Shown here: one piece after another, positions 25,397 to 34,566 of the stretch
Layout of the letters: each line of letters starts with the position of its first letter
Numbering within the stretch: position 1 is the first letter of the stretch
Source of the DNA: JABDFW01 sp035550215
Lineage (GTDB): Bacteria; Bacteroidota; Bacteroidia; Chitinophagales; Chitinophagaceae
Length of the DNA stretch: 64,000 nucleotides
Direction of reading: 5' to 3'
Assembly (NCBI GenBank): GCA_035550215.1
Contig: DASZPM010000004.1
Coordinates: forward strand, 124,001-188,000
The notes under the pieces: generated by a model
Told to the model about the DNA's origin: nothing
Database searches by the model: none
What the model saw: only the letters and a program-made list of their open reading frames with translations
Position numbers and translations under genes: made by a program

Positions 25397-25404
25397 TACA
25401 TTTG
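25397..25404 (+). promoter_or_regulatory. dut promoter -7 element (TACATTTG), predicted leaderless start
   Basis: A full consensus match located between two in-frame GTG codons, ending 6 bases before the GTG at 25410. It selects that codon as the likely start. Confidence 0.6.
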
Positions 25405-25409
25405 CCGCC

Positions 25410-25853
25410 GTGAAAAATATACAGGTAAAAATAATCAACCGCTCGTCTAACCCATTGCCGTCTTATGAAACGGAGGGCTCAGCAGGTATGGATTTACGGG
25501 CCAACCTTACTGAATCCATATTATTAAACCCCTTACAGCGAACTCTTGTACCCACCGGCCTGTTTATTGAATTACCATTGGGGTATGAAGCGCAGGTGAG
25601 GCCGCGAAGCGGGTTGGCTATAAAACACGGAATAACTTGTCTTAATTCGCCTGGCACTATTGATTCCGACTACCGGGGGGAAATAAAAGTTATATTAATA
25701 AACCTGTCAAATGAAGTGCAGACATTACATCATGGCGACAGAATTGCTCAAATGATTATTAATAGCGTAGAACATTTGCAATGGCAGGAAGTTGATTTAC
25801 TGGCGGAAACAAAAAGGGGAGAGGGTGGCTTTGGCCACACCGGCAAACAATAA
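25410..25853 (+). CDS. dut: Deoxyuridine 5'-triphosphate nucleotidohydrolase
   Basis: A 147-residue trimeric dUTPase, hydrolysing dUTP to dUMP and pyrophosphate to keep uracil out of DNA and feed dTMP synthesis. The five motifs are visible: GSAGMDLRA, RPRSGLAIKHGI, GTIDSDYRGEI, HGDRIAQMI and the C-terminal RGEGGFGHTG arm. A GTG nine codons upstream is in frame, but the promoter core lies between the two, so the second GTG (VKNIQVKI) is preferred and matches the usual N-terminus. Confidence 0.95.
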   Translation: MKNIQVKIINRSSNPLPSYETEGSAGMDLRANLTESILLNPLQRTLVPTGLFIELPLGYEAQVRPRSGLAIKHGITCLNSPGTIDSDYRGEIKVILINLSNEVQTLHHGDRIAQMIINSVEHLQWQEVDLLAETKRGEGGFGHTGKQ

Positions 25854-25864
25854 AATCTAATTAA

Positions 25865-26701
25865 ATGCAAAGACGCATATTTGTACTCTGTGGTATTTTA
25901 TTTTTAATAGCAATGTTAGACGCCTGCAGGCCGGCCAAAAAAATTCAAAAGATTGAAACAGCTATTAGCAATATTGACACTACGCATGCAATAGTTGTTA
26001 AACCGGTTGAAAAAAAGGTTGACTCACTTTCTGTAGTAAAAAACATTATTAAAAACCTCTCTAATACGCGAATTGACTATAAAACGTTTGGCGCTAAGGT
26101 TAAATTTGATTACCAGGGGGCTAATGACGAAAATCACGCCACGGCATTTATTCACATGCGAAAGGATAGTATTATCTGGATATCAGTAACAGGCCCGCTT
26201 AATTACGAAGGAGTAAGACTGCTGGTAACTAAGGATAGCGTAAAAATCATTAATTATCTTGACCATACCTACCAGTTTAAAACTGTTGCCTATATACAGG
26301 AATTAATAGATGTGCCTCTTAGCTTTTATGATTTGCAGGATTTAATTGTGGGCAACCCTGTATTTGTTGACAGCAACGTGGTGTCCTATAAGTCAGGGCT
26401 AAATGGCCTGCAGGTATTGATGATTGGAAATTTGTTCAAAAACCTCATCACACTCGACAAGGCAAACTTACGGGTAGTACACAGCAAGCTTGATGATGTG
26501 GACCCCATGCGCAACCGCACCTGCGATATAACCTACGCCGATTATCATACCCTGGACGATATTAATTTTTCTACCAACAGGGAAATAACAGTTGCCGAGA
26601 AGTCAAAACTGGATATTACTCTTGATTTTAAACAATACAATTTTAACCAGCCGGAAAGTTTTCCTTTCAACATCCCAAGGAAGTACAAAAGGAAACAATA
26701 A
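25865..26701 (+). CDS. DUF4292 lipoprotein
   Basis: A 278-residue lipoprotein (lipobox-like LDAC, Cys21) with a mature domain of the DUF4292 family. These are LolA/LppX-like periplasmic proteins in Bacteroidota, probably a concave beta-sheet that can hold a lipid; that role is inferred. Characteristic stretches are TFGAKVKFDYQG, MRKDSIIWISVTGPLNYEGVRLLVTKDSVKIINYL and PLSFYDLQDLIVGNP. It lies 11 bases after dut and 48 bases before the envC-like gene, so it may belong to a cell-envelope operon. Confidence 0.85.
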   Translation: MQRRIFVLCGILFLIAMLDACRPAKKIQKIETAISNIDTTHAIVVKPVEKKVDSLSVVKNIIKNLSNTRIDYKTFGAKVKFDYQGANDENHATAFIHMRKDSIIWISVTGPLNYEGVRLLVTKDSVKIINYLDHTYQFKTVAYIQELIDVPLSFYDLQDLIVGNPVFVDSNVVSYKSGLNGLQVLMIGNLFKNLITLDKANLRVVHSKLDDVDPMRNRTCDITYADYHTLDDINFSTNREITVAEKSKLDITLDFKQYNFNQPESFPFNIPRKYKRKQ

Positions 26702-26749
26702 CTTAAACGATAAATCGTTAATTTACAACATCCTTTAAAACTGGCGGAT

Positions 26750-28090
26750 ATGATTAAAAAACTTCTTTTCATTTTTCTTGCGATGGGCATGCTTATGGCA
26801 GGCCGGGCACAGGATACCAAAGAAGATATACAAAAACGGCAGCAGGAGTTGCAGAAAGAACTGGACGACTTAAACAGTACCCTCAGCCAAATCAAGAAGA
26901 ATAAAAAACAATCTATAAGCCAGTTAGCTGTTGTGCAGCGTAAGATAAGATTAAGGGAAGAAATGGTAAATACGCTTAATAGAGACTTAAAACGCCTGGA
27001 CAATGATATAACAAATTCAACACAGGAAATATCGAGTTTAAAAAGCCAGTTGGATACCCTAAAACAGAATTACGCCAAAAGCATTGTTTTTGCGTATAAA
27101 AACAGGAGCAATTACGACTATTTAAATTTTCTTTTTTCTGCAACCAGTTTTAATGATGCCATTAAAAGAATAGCTTATCTTAAAAGCTATCGCCACAACA
27201 GGGAGTTGCAGGCGGATAATATAGTGAAGACAGAACAATTGATGGAACAGAAGATTGCGCAGCTAACTTCAACAAAAACAGACAAGAATAGAGTTCTTGG
27301 TGAGCAAAGTAAACAGTTAGTAGTGCTGGAAGATGACAAAAAGCAAAAAGATATTGTTCTTACCCAACTTAAAAACCAGGAAGAAGATGTTTCAGCCCAG
27401 ATACGTAATAATGAAAAGAACCGTGTTAAGTTGAGAAACGCGCTGCAGCAGGTAATACGGAGAGAGCAGGAAAGGCTGGCAGAGGAAGCCAAACGAAAGG
27501 AACAACAGCGGTTGAAAGACGAAGCAGCCCGGAAGGCCGCCAACGCGCAGGCTTCAGCGCAAAATAAAGCTGCTGCTCAACCAAAACAACCCGCCGGCGA
27601 TGCTGCATCAGGGGTTGTTACCAACAATAATCCATCAAACAGGTCCTACAGCCCATTTGAGTCCACCCCGGAAGGGTTAACCCAGTCAATAAATTTTGAA
27701 AGTGGCCGCGGTAATCTGCCTTGGCCCGTAAGTTCGGGAATAGTATCAATTCCTTTCGGCCCATACCAAATACAAAATATTAAAGGTTATAATGATGGTA
27801 TTACCATCGCATTACCGTTAGGCGCAAGCGTAAAAGCGGTGGCAGACGGTGAGGTATCAGCTATTTTTGACCTGGGTGGTGAAAATGCCGTTATAATAAG
27901 GCATGGAAAATACTTTACCACTTACAGCAACCTTGCAACAGTAACAGTAAATAAGGGCGACCAGGTTAAAGCCGGTAAAGTGGTAGGCACCGCCGCAGCC
28001 GACGAAAGCGGCGAAGGCCAGTTACAGTTTGATGTAACGAATGACAAAAGTGTTTTTCTTGATCCCGAACAATGGCTAAAACACAGGTAG
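26750..28090 (+). CDS. EnvC-like coiled-coil protein with degenerate LytM domain
   Basis: A 446-residue exported protein. A signal peptide (1-20) is followed by two long coiled-coil regions (about 24-110 and 150-255), a Pro/Ala/Gln linker, and a C-terminal M23/LytM domain (about 320-446). The metal and catalytic positions of active LytM enzymes are missing: GYNDGITIALP has no His, YSNL replaces the usual YxHL, and LQFDV replaces HLHFE. As in E. coli EnvC, it probably activates a peptidoglycan amidase rather than cutting the wall itself. The amidase gene is not in the window. Confidence 0.88.
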   Translation: MIKKLLFIFLAMGMLMAGRAQDTKEDIQKRQQELQKELDDLNSTLSQIKKNKKQSISQLAVVQRKIRLREEMVNTLNRDLKRLDNDITNSTQEISSLKSQLDTLKQNYAKSIVFAYKNRSNYDYLNFLFSATSFNDAIKRIAYLKSYRHNRELQADNIVKTEQLMEQKIAQLTSTKTDKNRVLGEQSKQLVVLEDDKKQKDIVLTQLKNQEEDVSAQIRNNEKNRVKLRNALQQVIRREQERLAEEAKRKEQQRLKDEAARKAANAQASAQNKAAAQPKQPAGDAASGVVTNNNPSNRSYSPFESTPEGLTQSINFESGRGNLPWPVSSGIVSIPFGPYQIQNIKGYNDGITIALPLGASVKAVADGEVSAIFDLGGENAVIIRHGKYFTTYSNLATVTVNKGDQVKAGKVVGTAAADESGEGQLQFDVTNDKSVFLDPEQWLKHR

Positions 28091-28094
28091 ATAA

Positions 28095-29237
28095 TTAGCC
28101 TTTATCGCAACATTCCATCCTGCAAAAACGGCTGTAAAGCTGTTCGTATATCGGGATTATATTGTTTATATCAAAAGCCTGCGCCTGGACAAAGGCATTT
28201 TGCTTCATTTTTTCCAACAATTGTTCGTCACTTAAAAGCGTGGTGGCGTAATTGCTCATCGCTTGTATGTCACCAATATTGGCAGTATAGCCGGTTACGC
28301 CGTGTATGTTAACTTCAGGCAGGCCACCGGCATTTGTGCTTATTACCGGCACACGTGCGGCCATAGCTTCCAGGGCGGCAAGACCAAAACTTTCATATTC
28401 TGACGGAAGCAGGAAAACATCCGATATAAGCAGTATTTCCTCTATTTGCTCCTGTTTTCCCACCAACCTTACATCATCGTGAACATTCAGTTCCTTCACC
28501 AGGTTTTCCACGCCGGGCCTGTCAGGTCCGTCACCCACCAGCAACAATTTGGCAGGAACTTTCTTGTTTGTTTCCGCAAATATCTTCACCACATCTTTCA
28601 CGCGTTTTATACTCCGGAAGTTGGACGCGTGCACCATGATTTTTTCATTGTTGGGTGCAATAACTTTTCTAAAAGCGTCAATTGGTTTTTTATTAAACCT
28701 GCTTATGTCAACAAAATTGAATATTACTTCTATGTCTTTTGTTATTTTGAAAGACTTATAGGTTTCTTCCCGCAGGTTATGAGATACAGCCGTAATGGCA
28801 TCGCTTTCATTAATTGAAAAGGTTACTACCGGCTCGTACGTTTTGTCTTTGCCTACCAGTGTTATATCAGTACCATGCAGTGTTGTTATTACCGGTATGT
28901 TTCTGCCGGCCTTGGCTATTATTTGCTTTGCAAGGTATGCTGCGGACGCATGAGGTATGGCATAATGCACATGCAGTAGGTCAAGGTCGTGGTTTTTTAT
29001 AACGTCAACCATTGTACTGGCTAATGCCACTTCGTAAGGCGGGTAATCAAATAAAGGATAGGTAGGCACGCGAACCTCGTGATAAAAAATATTCGCGCTA
29101 AAAACATTTAGCCGCACCGGTTGCTGGTACGTTATAAAATGAACATAATGCCCTTTATCTGCCAAAGCTTTTCCCAGCTCCGTAGCCACAACACCACTGC
29201 CGCCAAAAGTAGGATAGCAAACAATTCCTATGCGCAT
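28095..29237 (-). CDS. bshA: N-acetyl-alpha-D-glucosaminyl L-malate synthase
   Basis: A 380-residue GT-B glycosyltransferase for the first step of bacillithiol synthesis: UDP-GlcNAc plus L-malate. Visible are RIGIVCYPTFGGSGVVATELG at the N-terminus, HVHYAIPHASAAYLA, TLHGTDITLVG, NFR-x-KRV in the C-domain, and SEYESFGLAALEAMA with the conserved E-x7-E. The ATG at 29237 is used; the upstream TTG overlaps a promoter core and would add eight non-family residues. A bacillithiol transferase-like gene at 55329 supports use of this thiol. bshB and bshC are not in the window. Confidence 0.92.
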   Translation of the reverse strand: MRIGIVCYPTFGGSGVVATELGKALADKGHYVHFITYQQPVRLNVFSANIFYHEVRVPTYPLFDYPPYEVALASTMVDVIKNHDLDLLHVHYAIPHASAAYLAKQIIAKAGRNIPVITTLHGTDITLVGKDKTYEPVVTFSINESDAITAVSHNLREETYKSFKITKDIEVIFNFVDISRFNKKPIDAFRKVIAPNNEKIMVHASNFRSIKRVKDVVKIFAETNKKVPAKLLLVGDGPDRPGVENLVKELNVHDDVRLVGKQEQIEEILLISDVFLLPSEYESFGLAALEAMAARVPVISTNAGGLPEVNIHGVTGYTANIGDIQAMSNYATTLLSDEQLLEKMKQNAFVQAQAFDINNIIPIYEQLYSRFCRMECCDKG

Positions 29238-29258
29238 AGGTAACAATTTTTGAAGCCG

Positions 29259-29266
29259 CAAAGCTA
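29259..29266 (-). promoter_or_regulatory. bshA promoter -7 element (TAGCTTTG)
   Basis: A full consensus match 22 bases before the bshA ATG. It overlaps the upstream in-frame TTG and so argues against that start. Confidence 0.6.
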
Positions 29267-29393
29267 AGTGAAAACATGTTTAAACAACTAAACAGTAGTT
29301 TAAACGGTAAAAGCTTAAAGCGATGATAATAAAGCAACTATGTACAGAAGCAACCACATGCATATTCTTTTTTCTTATTTCGTAAGCCGGGAG

Positions 29394-29401
29394 TATTTTC
29401 G
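29394..29401 (+). promoter_or_regulatory. Promoter core of the second M28 gene (TATTTTCG)
   Basis: One mismatch to the consensus, 42 bases before the ATG. Confidence 0.4.
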
Positions 29402-29442
29402 CAGGCGCTAACGGCAATATTCTAAATTTAATACCATCATAC

Positions 29443-30834
29443 ATGAAAAAAATTATAACGGCTGCCTTTATCCTCCTTGCCTCAAAAGCTTTTTCGCAGC
29501 AGGCGGATTACCTGCAGGATTCAGTATTTATTAGAAAGGTTGCGAATAATATACTGCCATCGAGGGCGTCATATAATAACCTCTTTTACCTTACAAAAAA
29601 AATAGGCGGCAGGCTGGCAGGCTCTCCGCAAATGGTAATGGCTGAACAGTGGGGATATAAAGCATTGCAGCAGGCGGGGGCGGATAAGGTAACGCTTCAG
29701 GAATGTATGGTGCCGCATTGGGTACGCAGGGGAATTGATAAAACCACTATAACATTCAGGAATAACAATGGCGCTTTACAGGCTGTACCATTAACTGTAA
29801 CAGCCTTGGGTAATTCAGTAGGTACCGGAAGCAATGGAGTGAAAGCACAGGTTGTGAGAGTGAATAATTTTGATGAGCTTGAAGCGAAAAAGAATGATTT
29901 GAAAGGCAAAATTGTTTTTTATAACGTCCCGTTTGACGATACACTGGTGTCAACCTTTTCGGCTTATGCAAAAAATGTTATTTACAGGGGTATTGGTGCA
30001 AGCCGTGCGGCAAAATATGGCGCTGTAGCTGTGTTGGTGCGCAGCATGACAAACGCTATGGACAATGCGGCACACACAGGCAGCCTGCATTATCTTGATT
30101 CATTACCCAAAATACCGGCAGTTGCTGTAGGCGTGCGTGATGTGGAAAAAATGGATGCCTTAATAGATGAAGGAAAAGAGTTGACAGCACAAATGTTTAC
30201 CTATGGTAAGATGCTGCCCGATACGATAGGGCATAATGTAATAGGAGAACTGACCGGCAGTGAATATCCTGGTGAAATAATTACTGTTGGCGGGCACCTT
30301 GATGCCTGGGATATTACAGAAGGCGCTACCGACGACGGTGCGGGTATTGTACAAACCATTGAGATATTGAGGGCATTTAAAGCCCTGGGCTTTACGCCAA
30401 AACATACCATACGTTTTGTATTGTTTGCCAACGAAGAAAATGGCGCGCGCGGAGGACAAAAATACGCAGCCGAAGCAAAAGCAAATAATGAAAAACACAT
30501 ATTTGCCCTTGAGAGCGATGCGGGAGGATTTACACCGCGCTATTTTAGCCTGCCGATAGACGCGCAAAATGAGGCTAAGCTGGCCGGCTGGAAGAAGTTA
30601 TTACAACCCTACTTGTTTGTTGACTTTGTAAACGGCGGCGGTGGAACGGACGTTGGGCCGCTGAACAAAGAACTAAATATTCCTGTGGGTGAAATGATGC
30701 CTGATAATGAACGTTATTTTGATGTACACCACAGCCGCAACGACGTACTGGAAAATGTAAACATACGGGAGTTGAAGATAGGCGCGATTAATATGGCAGC
30801 GTTACTTTACTTAATTGATAAATACGGGTTTTAG
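29443..30834 (+). CDS. Secreted M28-family peptidase (PA-domain type)
   Basis: A 463-residue exported zinc peptidase, signal peptide 1-19 (SKAFSQ). A PA-like insert (about 120-225) precedes the catalytic domain. Metal and catalytic residues are seen in GGHLDAWDITEGATDDGAG and LFANEENGARGG; the final His lies in FDVHHSRND. The organisation resembles glutamate carboxypeptidase and aminopeptidase Q-type enzymes. It is distinct in sequence from the 7363 peptidase. Its stop overlaps the convergent methyltransferase gene by 4 bases. Confidence 0.9.
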   Translation: MKKIITAAFILLASKAFSQQADYLQDSVFIRKVANNILPSRASYNNLFYLTKKIGGRLAGSPQMVMAEQWGYKALQQAGADKVTLQECMVPHWVRRGIDKTTITFRNNNGALQAVPLTVTALGNSVGTGSNGVKAQVVRVNNFDELEAKKNDLKGKIVFYNVPFDDTLVSTFSAYAKNVIYRGIGASRAAKYGAVAVLVRSMTNAMDNAAHTGSLHYLDSLPKIPAVAVGVRDVEKMDALIDEGKELTAQMFTYGKMLPDTIGHNVIGELTGSEYPGEIITVGGHLDAWDITEGATDDGAGIVQTIEILRAFKALGFTPKHTIRFVLFANEENGARGGQKYAAEAKANNEKHIFALESDAGGFTPRYFSLPIDAQNEAKLAGWKKLLQPYLFVDFVNGGGGTDVGPLNKELNIPVGEMMPDNERYFDVHHSRNDVLENVNIRELKIGAINMAALLYLIDKYGF

Positions 30835-31550
30835 TATATACCCGCATACAACAAAAATATAGCCGGTCTCTTGTGTATAACAGGGGCCGGTTGTTTTTTC
30901 CAGTCAGCTACTGTTTTGGTGGTGATTTCTTCCGTACTTGCTGTCAGGTCTGCCGCAATACAAAATTTTGTCCCTGGTTTGCAGGTGGCTAATACATCTG
31001 TAACAAGCTGGTTGTTCCGGTATGGCGTTTCAATAAAAATCTGCGTGCATTTTTTCCGCTGCGAATATTCCTCCATCTCGCGGATGGCCTTTTTGCGTGC
31101 AGCAGGTTCTATGGGCAAATAGCCCGCAAACTGGAAGGTTTGCCCGTTCATGCCACTGGCCATTAATGCAAGCAATATTGAGCTTGGCCCTACAAGGGGT
31201 TTAACTATTGCTGCCAGTTCCTGGGCCTTGTCAACCAATACCTGGCCGGGGTCGGCAACACCAGGACAACCGGCTTCGCTTATAATACCAATGGTTTTGC
31301 CTTCTTTAATGTCGCTTATAAAAGATGGCACTGCGTCCTGCTCAGCTTTATGTATTGCATGCCATTGGTAATCATCTATTACCATTTCTTTCCAAATTCT
31401 TTTCAAAAACCTGCGGGCAGTTTTTTCATTTTCTACATAGAAAACTGTGCAATTTTTCACCGCATCTATAATATAGGCGGGTAAAGCCCTCAAGGCATCA
31501 TCATCATCCTGCAAAACAGTAGGAATAAGATAAACGACAGATTTAGTCAT
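30831..31550 (-). CDS. RsmI-like SAM-dependent methyltransferase
   Basis: A 239-residue tetrapyrrole-methylase-fold protein related to RsmI, the 16S rRNA 2'-O-methyltransferase for C1402. Shared blocks are GIISEAGCPGVADPGQVLV, VKPLVGPSSILLALMASG, FAGYLP and IFIETPYRNNQL. The usual N-terminal ATPIGNL loop is replaced by LIPTVLQDDDD, so this is the second, divergent paralog type found in Bacteroidota and may methylate another target. A promoter core TATATTCG lies upstream. Confidence 0.85.
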   Translation of the reverse strand: MTKSVVYLIPTVLQDDDDALRALPAYIIDAVKNCTVFYVENEKTARRFLKRIWKEMVIDDYQWHAIHKAEQDAVPSFISDIKEGKTIGIISEAGCPGVADPGQVLVDKAQELAAIVKPLVGPSSILLALMASGMNGQTFQFAGYLPIEPAARKKAIREMEEYSQRKKCTQIFIETPYRNNQLVTDVLATCKPGTKFCIAADLTASTEEITTKTVADWKKQPAPVIHKRPAIFLLYAGIY

Positions 31551-31593
31551 AGTTCAATTGAGAAATTCATATTTGCTAACTATGAATTAACCA

Positions 31594-31601
31594 CGAATAT
31601 A
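31594..31601 (-). promoter_or_regulatory. Promoter core of the RsmI-like gene (TATATTCG)
   Basis: One mismatch to TAnnTTTG, 44 bases before the ATG. Confidence 0.4.
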
Positions 31602-31667
31602 CGATTGTAAACAGGCTAACTTATAATGTAGCCTATGTCGCGCCTTTACCGGATGATGCTTCCCCAA

Positions 31668-32441
31668 TTAGCTGTTGGCGGTTGTAACCTCCTGGCTGCT
31701 GCTATTTTCTTCATGCATACTCAATGTTGCGGCGATAATGGCATAGGCCGGGGCAATAATAATTACCGGGTGCATCAAATAAAACAACAACCCATTGCCG
31801 ATTGCCAGCCCTCTATGCCGGCCAATAAAAAAAATACTTTCTGAGGCAGTCATCTTTTTTCTTTCGTTCCCATAATCCAGCATGCTAAAGCCATAATAAT
31901 AACACTCAACCAAAACCGCAAATAACGGGCTGGCCCAACCAATAACCGGCACGAGGGTCAATAATAATATGGTGAACATGTATACCGTTTGCCATGCTGC
32001 ATTACGCAATGCTACCCCGCAGCCGCGAACAGCGTCTTTTCTTAGTTGGGCAACGTCGGCTTGTTCTGTGCGTCCTTTTATAATTGCATCAGTCTTTTCA
32101 CTCAGGTAAGCAAACACCGGCGAGCCTACTATAAGCCATATATATTTAAACAGCGAAAAATAAAGTAATACCTGGTTTAGCCAGAAAAAAAGGCCGCTTA
32201 AAGCAAAAAACAAACCCAAAAAACCGCTTCGCTCCCGGGTAAGCCATGTTTTTAAGCCGGTTATATTACTCAGCCAGTCAATAAAAAGGTTAGCGGTTTT
32301 ACCAAAATAATACATGCTCACTATAAATAAAATGGTATAAATAATACCGGGTATTATTATCCATTTCCATAGCTTGTGCTCTTTAATAAATTGATGCGCC
32401 TTTATATAGCCTCGTATGGCAATTATTATTTCTTTAAGCAA
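31668..32441 (-). CDS. EI24/CysZ-like membrane protein
   Basis: A 257-residue integral membrane protein with several hydrophobic segments (about 28-48, 72-108, 112-132, 148-178 and 215-240). It matches the EI24 domain family (CysZ-like, sulfate uptake in enterobacteria; function in Bacteroidota not established). The motif YYYGFSMLDYGNERKKM in the centre is typical. It starts at TTG; no ATG in a better place is seen. It is divergent from the glycosylase gene, with starts 85 bases apart. Confidence 0.8.
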   Translation of the reverse strand: MLKEIIIAIRGYIKAHQFIKEHKLWKWIIIPGIIYTILFIVSMYYFGKTANLFIDWLSNITGLKTWLTRERSGFLGLFFALSGLFFWLNQVLLYFSLFKYIWLIVGSPVFAYLSEKTDAIIKGRTEQADVAQLRKDAVRGCGVALRNAAWQTVYMFTILLLTLVPVIGWASPLFAVLVECYYYGFSMLDYGNERKKMTASESIFFIGRHRGLAIGNGLLFYLMHPVIIIAPAYAIIAATLSMHEENSSSQEVTTANS

Positions 32442-32526
32442 CGGGGGTTATTTTAGCGGGATAAATTTAATTGAATTGAAACGTAATTCAGGCATAAAAA
32501 TTTTGGAAGTCACTGCTTTAAATAAG

Positions 32527-33132
32527 ATGAAGCGCATTGATAATAGGTTTTATGCGCATACAGATGTGGTTTTTATTGCAAAACTGCTGATAGGTAAAAT
32601 ACTGGTTACTAATATAAAAGGAATTATTACAGCGGCGCGCATTGTAGAAACTGAAGCGTATAACGGTGTAGTTGACAAAGCTTCTCATGCTTTTGGCGGC
32701 AGGCGTACAAACCGTACTGAAGTAATGTACAACGGCGGCGGTGTGGCTTATGTATATTTATGTTATGGCATTCATCACCTGTTTAATATTATTACGGGTA
32801 AGCCAAACGTGCCCCAGGCTATATTAATACGAGCGGCAGAACCGGTATTAGGTATAGAAGAAATGCTTTTACGCACAAACAAAAAGAAGCTTGACAATAC
32901 TCTTACACGCGGGCCTGGAAATGTTTCAAAGGCGCTTGGTATTTCCACACTGCATACGGGAACTCATTTAAGCGGTGATGATATTTACCTAATGGATGAT
33001 GGAATGAAATATGCCGATGCCGAAATAGGTACTTCCCCCAGGATTGGTGTTGACTATGCCGGCGCGGATGCTTTGCTGCCCTACCGGTTTTATATAAAGG
33101 GTAACCCTTTTGTGAGCGGTAAAATAAAATGA
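32527..33132 (+). CDS. DNA-3-methyladenine glycosylase (AAG/MPG family)
   Basis: A 201-residue base-excision repair enzyme that removes alkylated purines from DNA. It shows ARIVETEAYNGVVDKASHA with the catalytic Glu, RTNRTEVMYNGGGVAYVYLCYGIHHLFNI, ILIRAAEP and TRGPGNVSKALGI. These are the conserved blocks of the mammalian-type AAG fold. The frame is open 37 codons upstream, but that part is not conserved and overlaps the divergent gene, so MKRIDNRFY is used. Length is normal. Confidence 0.93.
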   Translation: MKRIDNRFYAHTDVVFIAKLLIGKILVTNIKGIITAARIVETEAYNGVVDKASHAFGGRRTNRTEVMYNGGGVAYVYLCYGIHHLFNIITGKPNVPQAILIRAAEPVLGIEEMLLRTNKKKLDNTLTRGPGNVSKALGISTLHTGTHLSGDDIYLMDDGMKYADAEIGTSPRIGVDYAGADALLPYRFYIKGNPFVSGKIK

Positions 33133-33142
33133 GCCTGCTTAT

Positions 33143-33943
33143 TTAAATAATTCCCGTTAGCCTGGCATAGGTAACTGCCGCGGTGGTATCAATACAATTG
33201 GTTTTTTTTATAATATTACGGCGGTGTGTATCAACAGTATTGGGGCTAACATTTACCGCCTGTGCTATTTTTTTTGTGTCCATGCCTGTACTCAGTTTAA
33301 TAAGTATATTTTTCTCCTTTTCTGATAAGGATTTTACCGGGATAAGGGTTTTCATCTCAAAATCGTACGTGTATATCTCAGCGCCGGCAGGGCTGCTTAT
33401 TATCATATCCGCACACCCTGGTTTTTTAATATGCGAAATATCACTTATGTAACTTAAGGCCAGCAATGGCTGGCGCTTTTTGTCAGTTTCAACAATTACG
33501 CTTTGCTGTAAAATCTGGAAATAAGTACCATCTTTTTTAAGGTAGTTAAGGTTAAGACTTATAAATATTTTATTAACCGGTATACCGGGGTTTCGGGAAA
33601 TGTACTGTATGCCTTTTTCATTCATCAAAAGGCAGGCTGGCAAAAAATCAGGATGAATTTTGGATATGGAGAACGCCAGCCCTTTCTCACCAGTATACAT
33701 TTCAGGGCTGTAACCGCCCAAAACCGCCCATTTATCGCTCATAAAAACAAAACGGTTTGTATAGGCATTCCAAAGCATCAGGGCCACGTTGTTTTGCGCT
33801 GATATGTTTTCCAGGAAACTGGCGCGTTTTTTCCATCTTTCCTCATCCTCGGGCGTAAGATTCTCGTCCGGCTTTAACCGGGCCCAGTAATCTGCCAACT
33901 CTCTGTCCGTAGTAAATTTTGACGATAATCTCTTAATATTCAT
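33143..33943 (-). CDS. LuxR-type regulator with PAS-like sensor region
   Basis: A 266-residue cytoplasmic regulator. A central PAS-like domain (about 50-180) contains MLWNAYTNRFVFMSDKW, EMYTGEKG and KKDGTYFQILQQSVIVETD. The C-terminal GerE/LuxR helix-turn-helix (about 203-262) is LSEKEKNILIKLSTGMDTKK followed by VSPNTVDTHRRNIIKK. The signal and target are unknown. It is divergent from the S10 operon across 317 bases and could sense redox or a small ligand. Confidence 0.88.
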   Translation of the reverse strand: MNIKRLSSKFTTDRELADYWARLKPDENLTPEDEERWKKRASFLENISAQNNVALMLWNAYTNRFVFMSDKWAVLGGYSPEMYTGEKGLAFSISKIHPDFLPACLLMNEKGIQYISRNPGIPVNKIFISLNLNYLKKDGTYFQILQQSVIVETDKKRQPLLALSYISDISHIKKPGCADMIISSPAGAEIYTYDFEMKTLIPVKSLSEKEKNILIKLSTGMDTKKIAQAVNVSPNTVDTHRRNIIKKTNCIDTTAAVTYARLTGII

Positions 33944-34200
33944 TTTAAGGGTTTAATAATACTCAATTTGGGTATTGGTTATCAGTAACTTCCAAAATAT
34001 CTTTGAAAGGTAAAAAAAAATCGACTTTTAGAAGATTTTTATTTGGCCAGAGCAACAATGCCGTGAAATAATATCCACAAGGGTTATACATAATTTTAAC
34101 CCTAACCCCTTTTAATAGCCGTTGTTATCACGAAAAACCACCCGCCTCCCAAGTTTTCCTGGATTTCTGCTATTTTTTTCAAATTCTTTTTCAAAAATCC

Positions 34201-34231
34201 TTGTCTCGTATAATCCAAACACCTACCTTTG
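34201..34231 (+). promoter_or_regulatory. S10 operon promoter (TTG, 20-base spacer, TACCTTTG)
   Basis: TTG at 34201-34203 and TACCTTTG at 34224-34231 match both parts of the Bacteroidota consensus with proper spacing. Transcription should begin near 34235. Confidence 0.8.
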
Positions 34232-34235
34232 CGCT

Positions 34236-34253
34236 CCCAATCACAAAATTGGG
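34236..34253 (+). promoter_or_regulatory. 5'-terminal hairpin of the S10 operon mRNA
   Basis: CCCAAT-CACAAA-ATTGGG is a perfect 6-bp stem at the predicted transcript start and ends 7 bases before the rpsJ ATG. It could protect the mRNA or tune initiation. Confidence 0.55.
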
Positions 34254-34260
34254 TTAGGAT

Positions 34261-34566
34261 ATGTCTCAAAGAATCAGAATAAAATTGCAGTCTTACGATC
34301 ACAACCTGGTAGATAAATCTGCCGAGAAAATCGTAAAAACCGTACGTGGTACGGGCGCGGTTGTAACCGGGCCCATTCCTCTGCCTACACGCAAGAAGAT
34401 TTTTACGGTGTTGCGCTCACCACACGTTAATAAGAAGAGCCGTGAGCAGTTTCAGTTGTGCACCCACAAGCGCCTGCTGGATATATACACTTCTTCTTCA
34501 AGAACGGTAGATGCTTTAAGTAAGCTGGATTTGCCCTCTGGTGTTGAAGTTGAGATTAAGGCATAA
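34261..34566 (+). CDS. rpsJ: Ribosomal protein S10
   Basis: 101 residues, full length. Binds the 16S 3' domain in the 30S head and, as NusE, links ribosome and transcription antitermination. Family stretches RIRIKLQSYDHNLVDKSAEKI, GPIPLPTRKKIFTVLRSPH and VEIEIKA-like ending are present. It is the first gene of the operon and is separated from rplC by an unusually long gap. Confidence 0.98.
   Translation: MSQRIRIKLQSYDHNLVDKSAEKIVKTVRGTGAVVTGPIPLPTRKKIFTVLRSPHVNKKSREQFQLCTHKRLLDIYTSSSRTVDALSKLDLPSGVEVEIKA

Larger units (their letters stand above)
33944..34260. other. 317-base divergent region before the S10 operon
   Basis: It contains the rpsJ promoter, a leader hairpin, and an inverted repeat GGGTTA...TAACCC at 34081-34102. 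No gene. No rpsL, rpsG or fusA precedes the operon. Confidence 0.65.
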
